A stretch of 64,000 nt of DNA, from positions 271,148 through 335,147 of the forward strand of contig NZ_CAKXZT010000168.1 in the NCBI RefSeq assembly GCF_935825525.1, read 5' to 3'. Shown here one piece after another: positions 25,736 to 35,497 of this stretch. Below the pieces are notes generated by a model, which was not told the origin of the DNA, ran no database searches, and saw nothing but the letters and a program-made list of their open reading frames with translations. The first letter of the stretch is position 1. Every line of letters starts with the position of its first letter. The position numbers and the translations under genes were made by a program. Source of the stretch: Mesorhizobium escarrei (GTDB lineage: Bacteria > Pseudomonadota > Alphaproteobacteria > Rhizobiales > Rhizobiaceae).

Positions 25736-27167
25736 TGGAGCGCGTAAAGCCGGGAAGTATCAGCTATCAGAGATTAATGGTTCTCTTCTGGCTGACCGTC
25801 TATGTCGTTTGTTTCATCCACGCCTATATCATTTGGGGATCGGTGACGTTTTACTATCTCGGCTTGTGGTACAACTACGATTTCGACAATGCACTGTTGG
25901 CCTATAGTATAATATCCTTGTTTGGCTGTATCTTACCAGTATCGATCACTCGATACTCTGACTTTGCTTGCTGGATAATTTTTCTGATTATCTTCATTCC
26001 GGCTATCCTGTGCGTGCGTGTCCGTTCAAGGATACGCAACCTTTAGCGCTCCTGCCCTGATTATTTCGTTGGCAGTATCGTTCTTTTTTATGATTTACAT
26101 ACCGAGAGTCCTGGTGCTCCAGCAACGTGACGTTATACATCGGTTTCAAGCAGAGTGGTTTCTGTTCTTTTTTCTTGGCGTCTATTTCGTTGCTGTGGCG
26201 CTTTACGTCTATGAGCTCGGAGGGATGTTAAATTTCTCCAGTCTCGGTAGTATTTATACCCAGCGCGCGCTATTCGCTGCGGCTGCGCCAAGCGCAGTTG
26301 CCTTGTATCTCACGGGATGGCTATCGAACGCGATGAACCCCTACCTGCTGGCGGTCGGCATGTTCGACCGGTCCCGGAGATGGTTGCTGCCTATAGCCGT
26401 AGCGGGTCAAGTCCTCGTCTTCATGGCCTTCGCTGGCAAGGTGATGTTGGTAATGTTGTTCGTGGTGGTCGGATTTTTCATCTTCGCCGTCAAGGATGGT
26501 CGCATAGTGGTTCCGCGTCTCGTCTTCGGAGCGGCGGCGCTGGGCATAACTGTTTCCGCGATACTCATTGCCACCGGCTATCAACCGACAGGAGTGGCTT
26601 TTGACGTGGTTTCCACTATCTTCATGCGCACTCTCGCCTTACAGGGGGCGATGGTAGGTGTTTACGCTGACGTATTTTCAGATAGCCCTCTCACCTACTG
26701 GTCGCATTCGAATATCGTCAACCTATTCGTCGACTACCCCCACAAGGTGCCGCTGGGGTTTGTCGTTGGCATGCGGCTCGCTGGAGGTAGCGGCTTCAAT
26801 GCCAACTCAAGCTTTTGGGGCGAGCGACGGAGTGGCGGCGTACGGCATGATTGGCGTCGTCATCATCGGGGTGGTTTTCGGCGTCCTGCTCAGTCTGGCA
26901 AACAAAATTGTCACGCCTGGGCGGCTTACTTTCGCAGCAACGGTGTCGATCCCGTTTCTCATGCAGGAGGCGAATATCCCTCTCCTCACCGGCCTTGTCA
27001 CCGGCGGCGGGTTGTTCATGGTCGCGATGATCGCTTACGGGATGCCGCAACCGAAATTGCCCCGGACCGTCTACGGGCATCCAATAGCCCGGCCGTCCGT
27101 TAGGCGGTTCGCCAGGAGCCTGTCGGACTCGGTGAAAAGTACGCGACATTCTAGCGCGTCCCGCTGA
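25735..27167 (+). pseudogene. Polysaccharide polymerase-like membrane protein, two frameshifts
   Basis: Three consecutive + strand frames together encode a roughly 475-residue protein with ten or more membrane helices, like O-antigen/oligosaccharide repeat-unit polymerases. Frame one covers 25735 to about 26015 ('LMVLFWLTVYVVCFIHAYII'). It shifts at a TGCGTGCGTG run (26011-26020) into a frame with 'VQGYATFSAPALIISLAV'. That shifts again at GGGG (26817-26820); removing one G restores 'NSSFWASDGVAAYGMIGV'. The large loop before the last helices fits the Wzy-type periplasmic loop. GC is lower than in the flanks. Identity as a polymerase is inferred from topology only. Confidence 0.6.
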
Positions 27168-27520
27168 GTCAGCCTGCTAGGCCGTATCGGCTACATCTGA
27201 AAGCAATGGTCGCTTCGGCCGCCCTTTTCTCTGTCCATATCTCAACGATTGCGCCATGGACCTGACGTTCAAAGGCGCCGTTTTCAATGGATGGAAGCGT
27301 GTGCAAACCGAAACACTGCGCGAACCTACAGATGGTTGGGCGCGGAATGCCGCGCACCGACCGCGTGGTTTGACCCGTCATCACATGCCAGCCGCTTCAA
27401 AGACCGAATTGTGCCGCGAAGCGGACCATCGGGAACCCTCGGCAAAATATGCGCTTGTTCACGCATGCGCTCTGCGGCTATGTATTGATGTTAACGCCCG
27501 GCAAATAGCCCGCTGGTTCG
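27168..27520. other. Gap with no recognised feature
   Basis: I see no conserved protein, RNA or repeat here. The reading frames present lack ribosome binding sites and recognisable motifs. The DapA-family gene ends at its right edge, and the frameshifted polymerase at its left. Confidence 0.5.
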
Positions 27521-28450
27521 TTATATCGAGGCTTGTTTGCGGACGCGACTTTCCAGCCGCGCAAGCAAATAGTCGACCTCTTGTCTGTCCGCCGCCGACA
27601 ACGCACTGCCCGGCTTGCGCTGGGCGTCGGACGCGATGGCGCCGCGCTTCATCATCGCATATTTGCGGACCGCAAGTCCCACTCCTGGTTGCTGCTCATA
27701 GCGCAGATAGGGCAGGTGGGCGTCGAAAAGATCGTGCGCCTTGTCGCGCTCGCCGGCGGCAGACAGTTTCACCATTTCGACCAGCATATCGGGGAAGGCA
27801 TAGCCGGTCATCGCGCCGTCGGCACCGCGCTCCATCTCGAAGTCGAGAAAGAGGCCGCCATTGCCGGTGAGGATGGACAGCGGCCGCAGCGAGCCTTCTT
27901 TCTGGAAGCCGCGCAGCGCGCTGATCTTCTCCAGGCCTGGCCAGTCCTCGTGCTTGAGCATGAAGCAGGCCGGGTTGTCGGTGACGATGCGGCGGATGAC
28001 GGCCGGCGTCATGACGACCGAGAGGGTCAGTGGATAGTCCTGCAGGACGAAAGGAACATCCTCGCTGATCGCTTCGGATGCGTTGCGAAAATAGGTGACG
28101 ATCTGGTCGTCGGTGCGCAGCGCCGGCGGCGGTGCGATCATCACGCCCTGCGCGCCAATCTCCATCGAGGCGCGCGCAAGGCTGCGCATGGCGGCGAAGC
28201 CAGGGGCGGAGACGCCGACGATGACCGGCAGCCTGGTGCGCGCCAGAATACGCTTGACGATCTCGAGTGATTCGCCGGCGTCGAGCTTCGGGGCCTCACC
28301 CATGATGCCGAGGATTGTCATTCCATCGACGCCGCAGCGCTCGTAGAAATCGACCATCGAATCAAGTGAGTCCCAGTCGATCTTACCATCCGCCTCGAAC
28401 GGCGTCGGGGCAATGGTGTAGACAGCTTTGGTGTCAGGACCGATGGCCAT
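27521..28450 (-). CDS. DapA-family aldolase/lyase (dihydrodipicolinate synthase-like)
   Basis: A 309-residue TIM-barrel protein of the N-acetylneuraminate lyase/DapA superfamily. The Schiff-base lysine is K166 in 'CFMLKHEDW' and the catalytic tyrosine is Y139 in 'VLQDYPL'. The substrate loop reads 'LGIMGEAPKL' in place of the usual GTTGE, so it is not a housekeeping DapA; sugar-acid or hydroxyproline-type aldolases are possible. It lies 22 bases downstream of a cupin gene on the same strand and is probably cotranscribed. Confidence 0.85.
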   Translation of the reverse strand: MAIGPDTKAVYTIAPTPFEADGKIDWDSLDSMVDFYERCGVDGMTILGIMGEAPKLDAGESLEIVKRILARTRLPVIVGVSAPGFAAMRSLARASMEIGAQGVMIAPPPALRTDDQIVTYFRNASEAISEDVPFVLQDYPLTLSVVMTPAVIRRIVTDNPACFMLKHEDWPGLEKISALRGFQKEGSLRPLSILTGNGGLFLDFEMERGADGAMTGYAFPDMLVEMVKLSAAGERDKAHDLFDAHLPYLRYEQQPGVGLAVRKYAMMKRGAIASDAQRKPGSALSAADRQEVDYLLARLESRVRKQASI

Positions 28451-28472
28451 GAGATCCTCCTAAATTCAGCTT

Positions 28473-28781
28473 TCAGTCATAGCGCAGGACCAACGGTACG
28501 ATCCAACCCGGCAGTTGGTCCGGACGGGCGGGCGCGAAGATTTTGTAATAGACGCAGCCTTCCGGTCCCGTGCCGATCGCGCCATGGCGCGGGCCGGCGG
28601 GAAAAAGAAGATCGCCCGGATGTGCGTCGAAGATATTGCCGCCAATGGCGAGCTTACACATGCCCGGTACCATGATAAGGATCTGCTCGTTGTCGTGCCA
28701 GTGCGGAACGGAGCCATCTTTTGAGTGACCGCCAGGCGTTGAAGTAACCGCATGGTAAGCTTGCTTCGCTATCACATTCAC
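28473..28781 (-). CDS. Cupin domain protein
   Basis: A 102-residue single cupin with the metal-binding motif 'PHWHDNEQILIMV' (two histidines and a glutamate position) and second motif 'PGDLLFPAGPRHGAIG' (histidine). Small cupins of this kind act as sugar isomerases, dioxygenases or sensors. The gene precedes the DapA-family aldolase, so a shared sugar- or keto-acid pathway is likely. The start at 28781 is the best ATG in frame; a slightly longer N-terminus cannot be excluded. Confidence 0.75.
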   Translation of the reverse strand: MNVIAKQAYHAVTSTPGGHSKDGSVPHWHDNEQILIMVPGMCKLAIGGNIFDAHPGDLLFPAGPRHGAIGTGPEGCVYYKIFAPARPDQLPGWIVPLVLRYD

Positions 28782-28820
28782 AATGCCACCGATGTAGCAT
28801 TTGAACCTTGGTAAATAAGT

Positions 28821-29840
28821 ATGATCTTAATTGCGGAGGCGGGGGACTACAGTCCAACGACAAAATGGTCATTGCGCCTTGCGTTCTTTTTAGCAATCTA
28901 CGTGGTGTGCGCGTCTGCAATAAGTCCACAGTCTTTCTTCCACCTAACCCTGGTCTATGCCCAGAAATTCGCCGCCGGTATTCCGATCTTGTTTGTTGCA
29001 GGTGCCTGTTCCGCTGCGCTTATTTATGGTCGAGGAAAACCAACTCGCTACGCCGTAGATTTGGTCCGAGCGCGCTGGCGTGGCTGTTTGCTGGCGCTGT
29101 TGTTCTTCTTCGCCAGCTTGACCGCGTTCTCTACCTACAAGATGGCCATCCCGTCCGTCATTCCATTCTATGCGGACAACTGGTTAGCCGATCTGGATGA
29201 ATGGTTGCACGGGGCAGCGCCGTGGGAACTCACGCACAAGCTCGACAGCAACACTTGGTCGATCGTCGTCTTCAACAGCTATGAGGTCATTTGGTTTTTC
29301 CAGTGGTTCGGCACCATGCTTTTCATGTCTCTCTGGTCAGACAAGATTGCCACCATCCGCTACCTCTGGGCAGCCGCGCTGACGTTATCCATCCTCGGCA
29401 CTATCCTGGCCTTGGCGCTGGCATCGGTCGGGCCGATCTACTACTACCAGTTTGTTGGCGAGGACCGCTTCAGCGGACTCAGGGCCGCCATGGACGGTCT
29501 CCACTATAGCCACATGGTGCGGGAGCCCGCTGCATACCTTCTGACGGCTTACCAGAGCGGCCGACCAGACCTTGGCGGTGGCATCTCGGCCATGCCAAGC
29601 ATGCACGTCGCCTTTGCCACACTGAATGCCTATCTGCTTTCTTCCCTCAATCTCTGGCTCGGTATTCTCGGTTGGATGTTCGCAGCCTTGATAATGTACG
29701 GTTCGGTATATACCGGATGGCACTACGCAGTTGACGGCTACGTCTCCATCATCGTGGTGTCGGTGATCTGGTGGGTGACCGGACGCCAGCCAGCGCAGAT
29801 CGAGACACAATTTGCGATACGTCAACCCATAGAAGGTTAG
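28821..29840 (+). CDS. PAP2-superfamily membrane protein (Aur1/inositolphosphotransferase-like)
   Basis: A 339-residue integral membrane protein with about eight helices. It carries the PAP2 catalytic signatures: 'GGISAMPSMHVAFA' (SxxxH motif with Ser and His) and 'GWHYAVDGYVS' (His-Asp). The arrangement is that of the PAP2_3 subgroup, which includes eukaryotic inositol phosphorylceramide synthase and bacterial glycan or lipid phosphotransferases. With the nearby polymerase-like gene it suggests envelope glycolipid or polysaccharide work. It is divergent from the cupin gene across 39 bases. Confidence 0.8.
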   Translation: MILIAEAGDYSPTTKWSLRLAFFLAIYVVCASAISPQSFFHLTLVYAQKFAAGIPILFVAGACSAALIYGRGKPTRYAVDLVRARWRGCLLALLFFFASLTAFSTYKMAIPSVIPFYADNWLADLDEWLHGAAPWELTHKLDSNTWSIVVFNSYEVIWFFQWFGTMLFMSLWSDKIATIRYLWAAALTLSILGTILALALASVGPIYYYQFVGEDRFSGLRAAMDGLHYSHMVREPAAYLLTAYQSGRPDLGGGISAMPSMHVAFATLNAYLLSSLNLWLGILGWMFAALIMYGSVYTGWHYAVDGYVSIIVVSVIWWVTGRQPAQIETQFAIRQPIEG

Positions 29841-30156
29841 GTGCCTGGCAATGTCAGCCAAGGGCAACAGCGCTGGTTAACTGGGCGTCGCCCTCTGCAT
29901 AAGGGACGATCCGCGAGGTCGAAATTCACGGAAAAGAGAAGTCTTGCGCTGTCGGACATCATGCTCTCCGGGCTGTCATCCATCTTCGGCCGCGAGATCA
30001 GGCGCGATCAGCGCAGCGATTGACGTCAAGGGCTGTCGATCCGGGGAATGACTTTGCCAAAGTCAAAATCCAGCCTTAACCTTCTGCAACACCAGGTCGA
30101 GAACCCGGTCGATACTCGATCTGTCTGGGAAAGCCGCACGCAACGGAGCCATATTT
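29841..30156. other. Gap upstream of GH32 gene, nothing recognised
   Basis: No gene or clear repeat is seen in these 316 bases. A short run near 30140-30175 resembles part of the cupin gene (see rejected items). It probably carries the promoter of the GH32 gene, though no clear -35/-10 pair stands out. Confidence 0.4.
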
Positions 30157-31869
30157 ATGAGTGACAGCCAGGTAAGGATTGCGGGCGTGAACACCATTCG
30201 AAGCCTGCATGCTGAGCTGCCAGTCAACGCCACCTTCCATATCTGGCTCAAGGCGACCAAGCCGGACGTTCCGGGCTCGCTGTCGTTTTCCAATGTCCGT
30301 GGCAAGTTCGGCGAGGTGAGCGTCACGAACGCCGAAGAGCATGAATTCAGAATTTTTCACGTCTTCGGCGGCGGCAGTGTCGAACTCGATTACGACACGG
30401 ATCGAACCTCGGTATCGGTTGCCTACTGGTTCGCATTGGCCGACGTGCTGGAGACAGGCATTACAGTTCTCCACACCAATCCGGAAAATGCCCCGCCGAA
30501 CATCCCTGACAGCTATCATTTTCGTCCGCCGTTCGGCTGGATGAACGATCCGAACGGATTTGGCCGGTTTGGAGGCCGCCCACATCTGTTCTATCAGCAT
30601 TATTCCCATGGGCTACGGTGGAACACGATGCATTGGGGGCACGCCGTATCTTCCGATTATTTGCGGTGGCGTCACATGCCAATCTTTCTGTTTCCGTCGG
30701 AAGATCTCACCGCAAGGCCCGACAAACGGGGCGGCGCCTATTCCGGTTCGGCCATCCCGCTTGCCGATGGCCCGGGCATTCGCGTCTTTTTCACCGAGCA
30801 GGTACAGGACCGTATCCCGGAACAGCAGATCCAACTCACGGCCACTTCCAGCGACCTCATCATGGCGGGAGATGCGCACGTCATCCTGCCATACCGCCCG
30901 CTTGACCAGGGATTGACAGCGGATTTTCGTGACCCATACGTCTTTAGGGGACCGGATGGCCTTTGGAAAATGCTGCTGGGCAGCCAGAGCGATGAAGGCG
31001 GCGTTGTCCTGCTCTACGAAACCCGTGACCATACGGCCGCCACCGGTTGGACGTATATCGGCAAGCTTCTGGTCGAGAAACACTATCGGACGACGGCGAT
31101 CGAATGTCCCTGTCTGCTGCCGCTCGACGGGCCTGCGACCGATCCTGCGACGCGCTGGGTTCTGATTCTCGGACTGATGAACAGTGAGGACCAGTCCACC
31201 CGGCGCAAGAACCTGACAATGGCCATTGTCGGCTGGTTCGATGGTCGGACCTTTGCCAAGGAATTCGAACAGGAACTGGACTTCGGGACGGATAATTACG
31301 CCTTCCAGGCCTTCGTCGACGGTGATGCCATTGTCGGCATAGGGTGGCTTGCCAACTGGGCCGACACCGGACCGGCGATCGATTTCCCCACGGCCATGAC
31401 GTTGCCCCGCAATATCCATCTGTCTGCAGGCGAGTTGCACACCCCGCCCATCGGCGCTGCCGAGAGCCTGCGGAGCCATATTCTGGACCGGACACGCCTC
31501 GCAGCCGGAGAGCAGGTAAGCTTTATCAACGGCGCTGTCGAAATCCTGTTCGAGCTCGAAAAGCCGGGTACCCTTTTCCACTTGAGGCTGCAACATCCAA
31601 CTGTCCGGCTCGAGGTTGTCGTCGACGACGAGGGACTTGCGATTTGTCATGGAGACGACGCAGCGGCATCCCCTCACTATATTGCCAAGGGAGCCCGTCC
31701 GAAACGGCTGCGGATATTCCTCGACTACGGATCGATCGAGGTTTTTGCGGATCGCGGTCGTTGGGCTGGCACGAAACGGATCAGCGGTTTTGAGCCGGTG
31801 CAGTCGGCACGTCTCATCGCCGAAACGGGCGCCGTTCTACACGCGACGGTATGGGCGCTCAAACCGTGA
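30157..31869 (+). CDS. Glycoside hydrolase family 32 (fructosidase)
   Basis: A 570-residue beta-fructofuranosidase-type enzyme that cleaves terminal fructose from sucrose, fructans or related compounds. The catalytic triad motifs are clear: 'GWMNDPNGF' with nucleophile D131, 'FRDPYVF' (transition-state stabiliser, about residue 264) and 'IECPCLL' (acid/base Glu). Residues 1-115 precede the catalytic beta-propeller and form an extra beta-rich domain; the C-terminal 150 residues are the usual beta-sandwich. No signal peptide is seen, so it should be cytoplasmic. It converges on the mannosylfructose genes, suggesting that it may hydrolyse mannosylfructose or sucrose. Confidence 0.9.
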   Translation: MSDSQVRIAGVNTIRSLHAELPVNATFHIWLKATKPDVPGSLSFSNVRGKFGEVSVTNAEEHEFRIFHVFGGGSVELDYDTDRTSVSVAYWFALADVLETGITVLHTNPENAPPNIPDSYHFRPPFGWMNDPNGFGRFGGRPHLFYQHYSHGLRWNTMHWGHAVSSDYLRWRHMPIFLFPSEDLTARPDKRGGAYSGSAIPLADGPGIRVFFTEQVQDRIPEQQIQLTATSSDLIMAGDAHVILPYRPLDQGLTADFRDPYVFRGPDGLWKMLLGSQSDEGGVVLLYETRDHTAATGWTYIGKLLVEKHYRTTAIECPCLLPLDGPATDPATRWVLILGLMNSEDQSTRRKNLTMAIVGWFDGRTFAKEFEQELDFGTDNYAFQAFVDGDAIVGIGWLANWADTGPAIDFPTAMTLPRNIHLSAGELHTPPIGAAESLRSHILDRTRLAAGEQVSFINGAVEILFELEKPGTLFHLRLQHPTVRLEVVVDDEGLAICHGDDAAASPHYIAKGARPKRLRIFLDYGSIEVFADRGRWAGTKRISGFEPVQSARLIAETGAVLHATVWALKP

Positions 31870-31872
31870 CAA

Positions 31873-31925
31873 GGAGAGTTCAGGATTGGATTCCAGTTCA
31901 GGATTGCAATTCCAGTTCAGGATTT
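31873..31925. repeat. Short direct repeats GTTCAGGATT between convergent genes
   Basis: Three copies of GTTCAGGATT, two of them within CCAGTTCAGGATT, spaced by 18-20 bases. The last copy reaches into the 3' end of the convergent phosphatase gene. Confidence 0.7.
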
Positions 31926-32705
31926 GGCGTCCGCAAACACCGACCAATGAACGAGGCCTGCGACGACGCCAAGGGCAAACTGTTCCTTCGCGCTGTAAAT
32001 CAGCGGGTTGCCCCGAGCCATGTCAAGCAGTTCGGGAAGGGCATTGGCGACGACAATTCCACGCGCATCCGGCAGCTCGAACATGCTGCGATCGTTGTTG
32101 GTATCGCCGGCGACGACCACCTCATCCAGTCCGATGCCGAGCTCATTGCAGAGCCAGGCCAGCGCCTGGCCCTTGTCTGCTGAGCGCGGCAGGATGTCGA
32201 GATCGCGTCCGCTCGAATAGACCATCGTCACCGACAGGCCGGCCTCGGCCAGAGCACGCTCGATGCTGGCAAGGGCTTCCGGACTTGCGTCGAGCAGGTA
32301 CCAGCTCGATTTGAAGGCGTGCTGATAGCCGTCGGGCTGGCGGACGGTGTCTTCGAGCGGCCCGAGCACCGCGTCGATCTTTTCAAGCGACCAGCCTTCC
32401 GAAAATCTCTGGGTAAAATGGCCCAAATCGGTAAAATGTGCGGGACGAGAGGTGTGCCGCGGACCGGCGAGCATCGTGCCGACACCGCCGATCACGTAGT
32501 CCGGCGCTGGCAGGCCGACTTCGTCGACGAAGTTCAAGATATCGTCGGCCAGGCGACCGCTGTTGTAGACGAGAACCGGCCGGTGCTCGGGATCGAGCGC
32601 TTCCCATTTCAACCGAAAGCGTGACGTCGCCGGCGCATCGCCCGCCAGGGTCCCGTCGAGATCACTCGACAAAAGCGCGATCGGTTTCAATCGCCGTCGT
32701 TCCAC
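31917..32705 (-). CDS. mfppA: Mannosylfructose-phosphate phosphatase (HAD, sucrose-phosphatase type)
   Basis: A 262-residue HAD-IIB phosphatase of the sucrose-6-phosphate phosphatase family. Motif I 'SSDLDGTLAG' has the nucleophile Asp at residue 15 and the second Asp at 17; the motif III lysine is in 'ADKGQALAW'; motif IV is 'VAGDTNNDRSMFE'. It removes phosphate from the product of the glycosyltransferase encoded just upstream, whose 3' end it overlaps by 19 bases. In Agrobacterium the equivalent pair makes the compatible solute mannosylfructose; a sucrose-phosphate function is the alternative. Confidence 0.75.
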   Translation of the reverse strand: MERRRLKPIALLSSDLDGTLAGDAPATSRFRLKWEALDPEHRPVLVYNSGRLADDILNFVDEVGLPAPDYVIGGVGTMLAGPRHTSRPAHFTDLGHFTQRFSEGWSLEKIDAVLGPLEDTVRQPDGYQHAFKSSWYLLDASPEALASIERALAEAGLSVTMVYSSGRDLDILPRSADKGQALAWLCNELGIGLDEVVVAGDTNNDRSMFELPDARGIVVANALPELLDMARGNPLIYSAKEQFALGVVAGLVHWSVFADAKS

Positions 32706-34024
32706 GGCTCGTCCCAGTCATGATCGTCGACCGCCTTCAGCACCGGACGGCCTTCGACAAGGCTGACCAGTTGCTGCGCGATGCCTGTCCAGGTGAACAG
32801 GCTGCGCGCCTTGTGCGCACCCATGCGGCCCAGGCGGCCGTAGAGGCGCTGGTGCTTCATCGGCTTGACGATGGTGATGCCGAGATCTTCCTTGTCGAAC
32901 GGATCGCCAAAAAGTGCGTGCCGGCCATAGCTGATCCCGCGATAGAGGCCGCCATGGATCGTAACCACGGTCGGCGTTCCGCAGGCCATTGCCTCGATCG
33001 CGGTCATGCCGAACGGCTCGTAGCGGCTCGACAGGACGAACATGTCCGCCGCCCGATAGGTGTCGGCCAGATCCTCGTCCGCAACATAGCCGGAGAAGAC
33101 GACACGATCCTGCAGGCCTAACTGTTCGACCTGTTGCTTGAGCTGGTTCAGGATCTTCTGTTCCTGCTCGTCCATGTTCTCGCCGCCGACAGCAAGCCTC
33201 AGGACCGCATCCGGCACACGCGGCGCCACCACGGAAAACGCATCGATCAGCAGGTCGTAGCCTTTGTTGGTGGCGAGCCGGCCGAGAGCCAGGACCGTTC
33301 GCCCTTCGAAGCCGAGCCGATGGCGGATCAACCGGCGAGACGCCTCGCTGACGGGGAAGAACCGGTTGTCGTCGTAACCGGGCGGGATCATGTGCACGCG
33401 GTCGCGCTCGAGGCTGTAGTCCTCGACCAGCATATCCACCTGCGGTGGCGTTGTTGCGATCACCATGGCGCAGCTTCGATAGATGATCGTCTCGTGCTTT
33501 ATGCGCTCGGTGAAATTGAACTCGGCCTCGAATGTATCGGCCTTGTCAGGGTAGTCCGTCTTCATCTGGCGCTGCTTCCATATGCCAAGCGAATGCGGCG
33601 TATGGATGTGCGGGATATTGAGCGCTTCCGACAGTCGCTGCCCCGCCACGCCCGCATCCCAGTAGTGACTGTTGATGAAGTCGTAGGAGAGATTTTCGCG
33701 GCGAATCAGACGCAGCGCGCTTTCACACCACTCGAGAAGGTGGCGGTGGAGATATTCCTTCGGAATAAAATCGGGTCCGCCACAGGCGACACGCAGGACG
33801 CGAACCCCGTCGGCCACGTCATCGACAGGAGGCTGGTCTTCAAATCGTCGCGTCCAGATATCGACGGCATAACCCAACTGGGCCAGCTTTTTGGCAAGTT
33901 CCAGGACGTAGACCACCTGTCCGCCGGTATCGGCCGCGCCGAGTGGCGGGTTGGCTGCTACGTAGCCATGGGTTGAAATGAGTGCAATTCGAGGTATCGC
34001 CGCATCCGAGTTGACGTCCGGCAT
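32687..34024 (-). CDS. mfpsA: Mannosylfructose-phosphate synthase (GT4, sucrose-phosphate synthase type)
   Basis: A 445-residue GT-B glycosyltransferase. The N-terminal 'LGAADTGGQVVYVLELAKKL' binds the acceptor loop and resembles sucrose-phosphate synthases. The donor domain has 'LALGRLATNKGYDLLIDAF' and 'SRYEPFGMTAIEAMACGTPT', with the E-x7-E motif. It transfers a sugar (GDP-mannose in the Agrobacterium homolog) to fructose-6-phosphate. It leads a two-gene operon with the phosphatase. Substrate is assigned from rhizobial gene order, not from residues I can check. Confidence 0.75.
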   Translation of the reverse strand: MPDVNSDAAIPRIALISTHGYVAANPPLGAADTGGQVVYVLELAKKLAQLGYAVDIWTRRFEDQPPVDDVADGVRVLRVACGGPDFIPKEYLHRHLLEWCESALRLIRRENLSYDFINSHYWDAGVAGQRLSEALNIPHIHTPHSLGIWKQRQMKTDYPDKADTFEAEFNFTERIKHETIIYRSCAMVIATTPPQVDMLVEDYSLERDRVHMIPPGYDDNRFFPVSEASRRLIRHRLGFEGRTVLALGRLATNKGYDLLIDAFSVVAPRVPDAVLRLAVGGENMDEQEQKILNQLKQQVEQLGLQDRVVFSGYVADEDLADTYRAADMFVLSSRYEPFGMTAIEAMACGTPTVVTIHGGLYRGISYGRHALFGDPFDKEDLGITIVKPMKHQRLYGRLGRMGAHKARSLFTWTGIAQQLVSLVEGRPVLKAVDDHDWDEPWNDGD

Positions 34025-34176
34025 CTGTATCCTTCTCTACGATTGATCTCCGCACGCCCGCAGTCGAAGCAAGCGCAGGTTCAACTATATAAGGATTCCA
34101 GGCTCCATCGGCAAATATTGAGAGGCCGATTTTGCTGCCTGCTCCAAACACACCATATCCTCTCGTGCGGGCCGTT

Positions 34177-35497
34177 TTATGACGGCTGGACACTTGGTCC
34201 ATTCGGCAGATCGACGGTAACGACGAGCCCGGTTGGCTGGTTGTCTTGCAATTCGATCTTGCCGCCGTGGCCCTGGATGATGTCCGCAACGATCGAGAGG
34301 CCAGACCGAAGCCATGCTTCGACGTACCACCGCGCGACGTGTCCTCTTTGAAGAACGGTTCGAAGACACGAGCGCGCGCGGGTGTCGGAATGCCCGGCCC
34401 ATCATCGACGACCGCGATGCGCGCCGCTGTATCAGTCTGCGTCAATGCGACGGTGACGTTGCCGGCGAACCTGACCCCGTTGTCGCAGAGATTGGTGATC
34501 GCACGCGCCAACGCATTGGGTTTGCACCAGCCCAAAAGCCGATCCGGCCCAGAATATGAGACCGGAAACCCGACATCCGAAAATTCGGCGCAGACGGTTT
34601 GCAGCACGCTGGCAATGTCGGCGCGTTGCAGCTTTTCCGTCGAGACGTCGTTGCGCAGATAGGTCAAGGTCTCGTCGATCAGATCTTCAATATGCTGGAT
34701 ATCGGATAGCATCGCGGTTCGGATGAGCCCATCATCCATGCGCTCGGCGCGAAGCCGCAGCCTCGTCAAAGGCGTGCGCAGATCGTGGCTGACGCTGCGC
34801 AACATGCGGGTGCGGTTTTCGATCATGGTCCGGAGGCGTGTTCTCATCCTATTCAGAGCGTGCGCCAGGCCGACCATCTCGATAGAGCCGCGTTCGACGA
34901 AAAGCTCGTCGCCATTCTCGATCTCGGCCGAGCCGACGGCCGCCGAGATGCGTTTCAATGGCTCCGTTACGGTCCATACCGCAAAGAGCCAGATCAAGGT
35001 GGGCGAGGCGATGAAAGCCATAAACTTGTAGAATAAGGAGCGGACAAGGTCTGTCGTGAGTAAGGTATCGGGTACTCCGAAATGAGCCAGGATGGTGTGC
35101 CGATCCAGGCCGATGGCAAACGCGGATTGACCATCGACAATCAGCCATCGCCCCTCAATCGACCTTTTTCCGAATCCGAGGAACCGATATTTCGCCACTG
35201 CACATAAGAATATGGAGTACCGTCGATCTGCTCCTTCGAAAGTATCTTGAAATCCAGGCCCGCACGAGCCGTCGCTGCGAGGATCTCGTTGCGAGCTTCC
35301 GCTGGTGCTTCGCGCAACAAGCCGGCAATCACGCTGGCTCGTACGACACTGTCGTTGATGGCCGGCAGGTCGATATTCCTCGTAAAACTTTCGATGACCG
35401 ATCCGGTGGACATGATCACAAACACCGCGATGAGAATGATCGCCGTGAGTTGCCCACGCACTGACTGCGGCAGGCTGCGGCGGATGAAATCCCTCAT
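34177..35497 (-). pseudogene. Sensor histidine kinase, two frameshifts
   Basis: The N-terminus 'MRDFIRRSLPQSVRGQLTAI' opens with one membrane helix, a periplasmic sensor and a second helix ('LIWLFAVWTV'). Then come HAMP ('TEPLKRISAAV'), the H-box 'MLRSVSHDLRTPLTRLRL' with the phospho-histidine, and the N- and G-boxes 'NLCDNGVRF' and 'VVDDGPGIP'. One frame break lies at the A5 run (T5 at 35165-35169 on +); adding one A restores the frame. A second lies near 34300; adding one G restores 'GLGLSIVADIIQGHGGKIEL' and a stop at 34177. Both are single-base losses in short runs: either real decay or base-call error. Confidence 0.8.

Noticed and set aside
27256..27870. 204-codon frame on the + strand
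   Set aside because: It runs antisense into the DapA-family gene, with Arg-rich low-complexity content typical of a GC-rich shadow frame.
28704..30175. About 30 bases before and at the GH32 start resemble a stretch in the cupin gene (AACGGAGCCAT...GAGTGAC.GCCAGG)
   Set aside because: The likeness does not extend in either direction, so a duplicated cupin remnant cannot be claimed.
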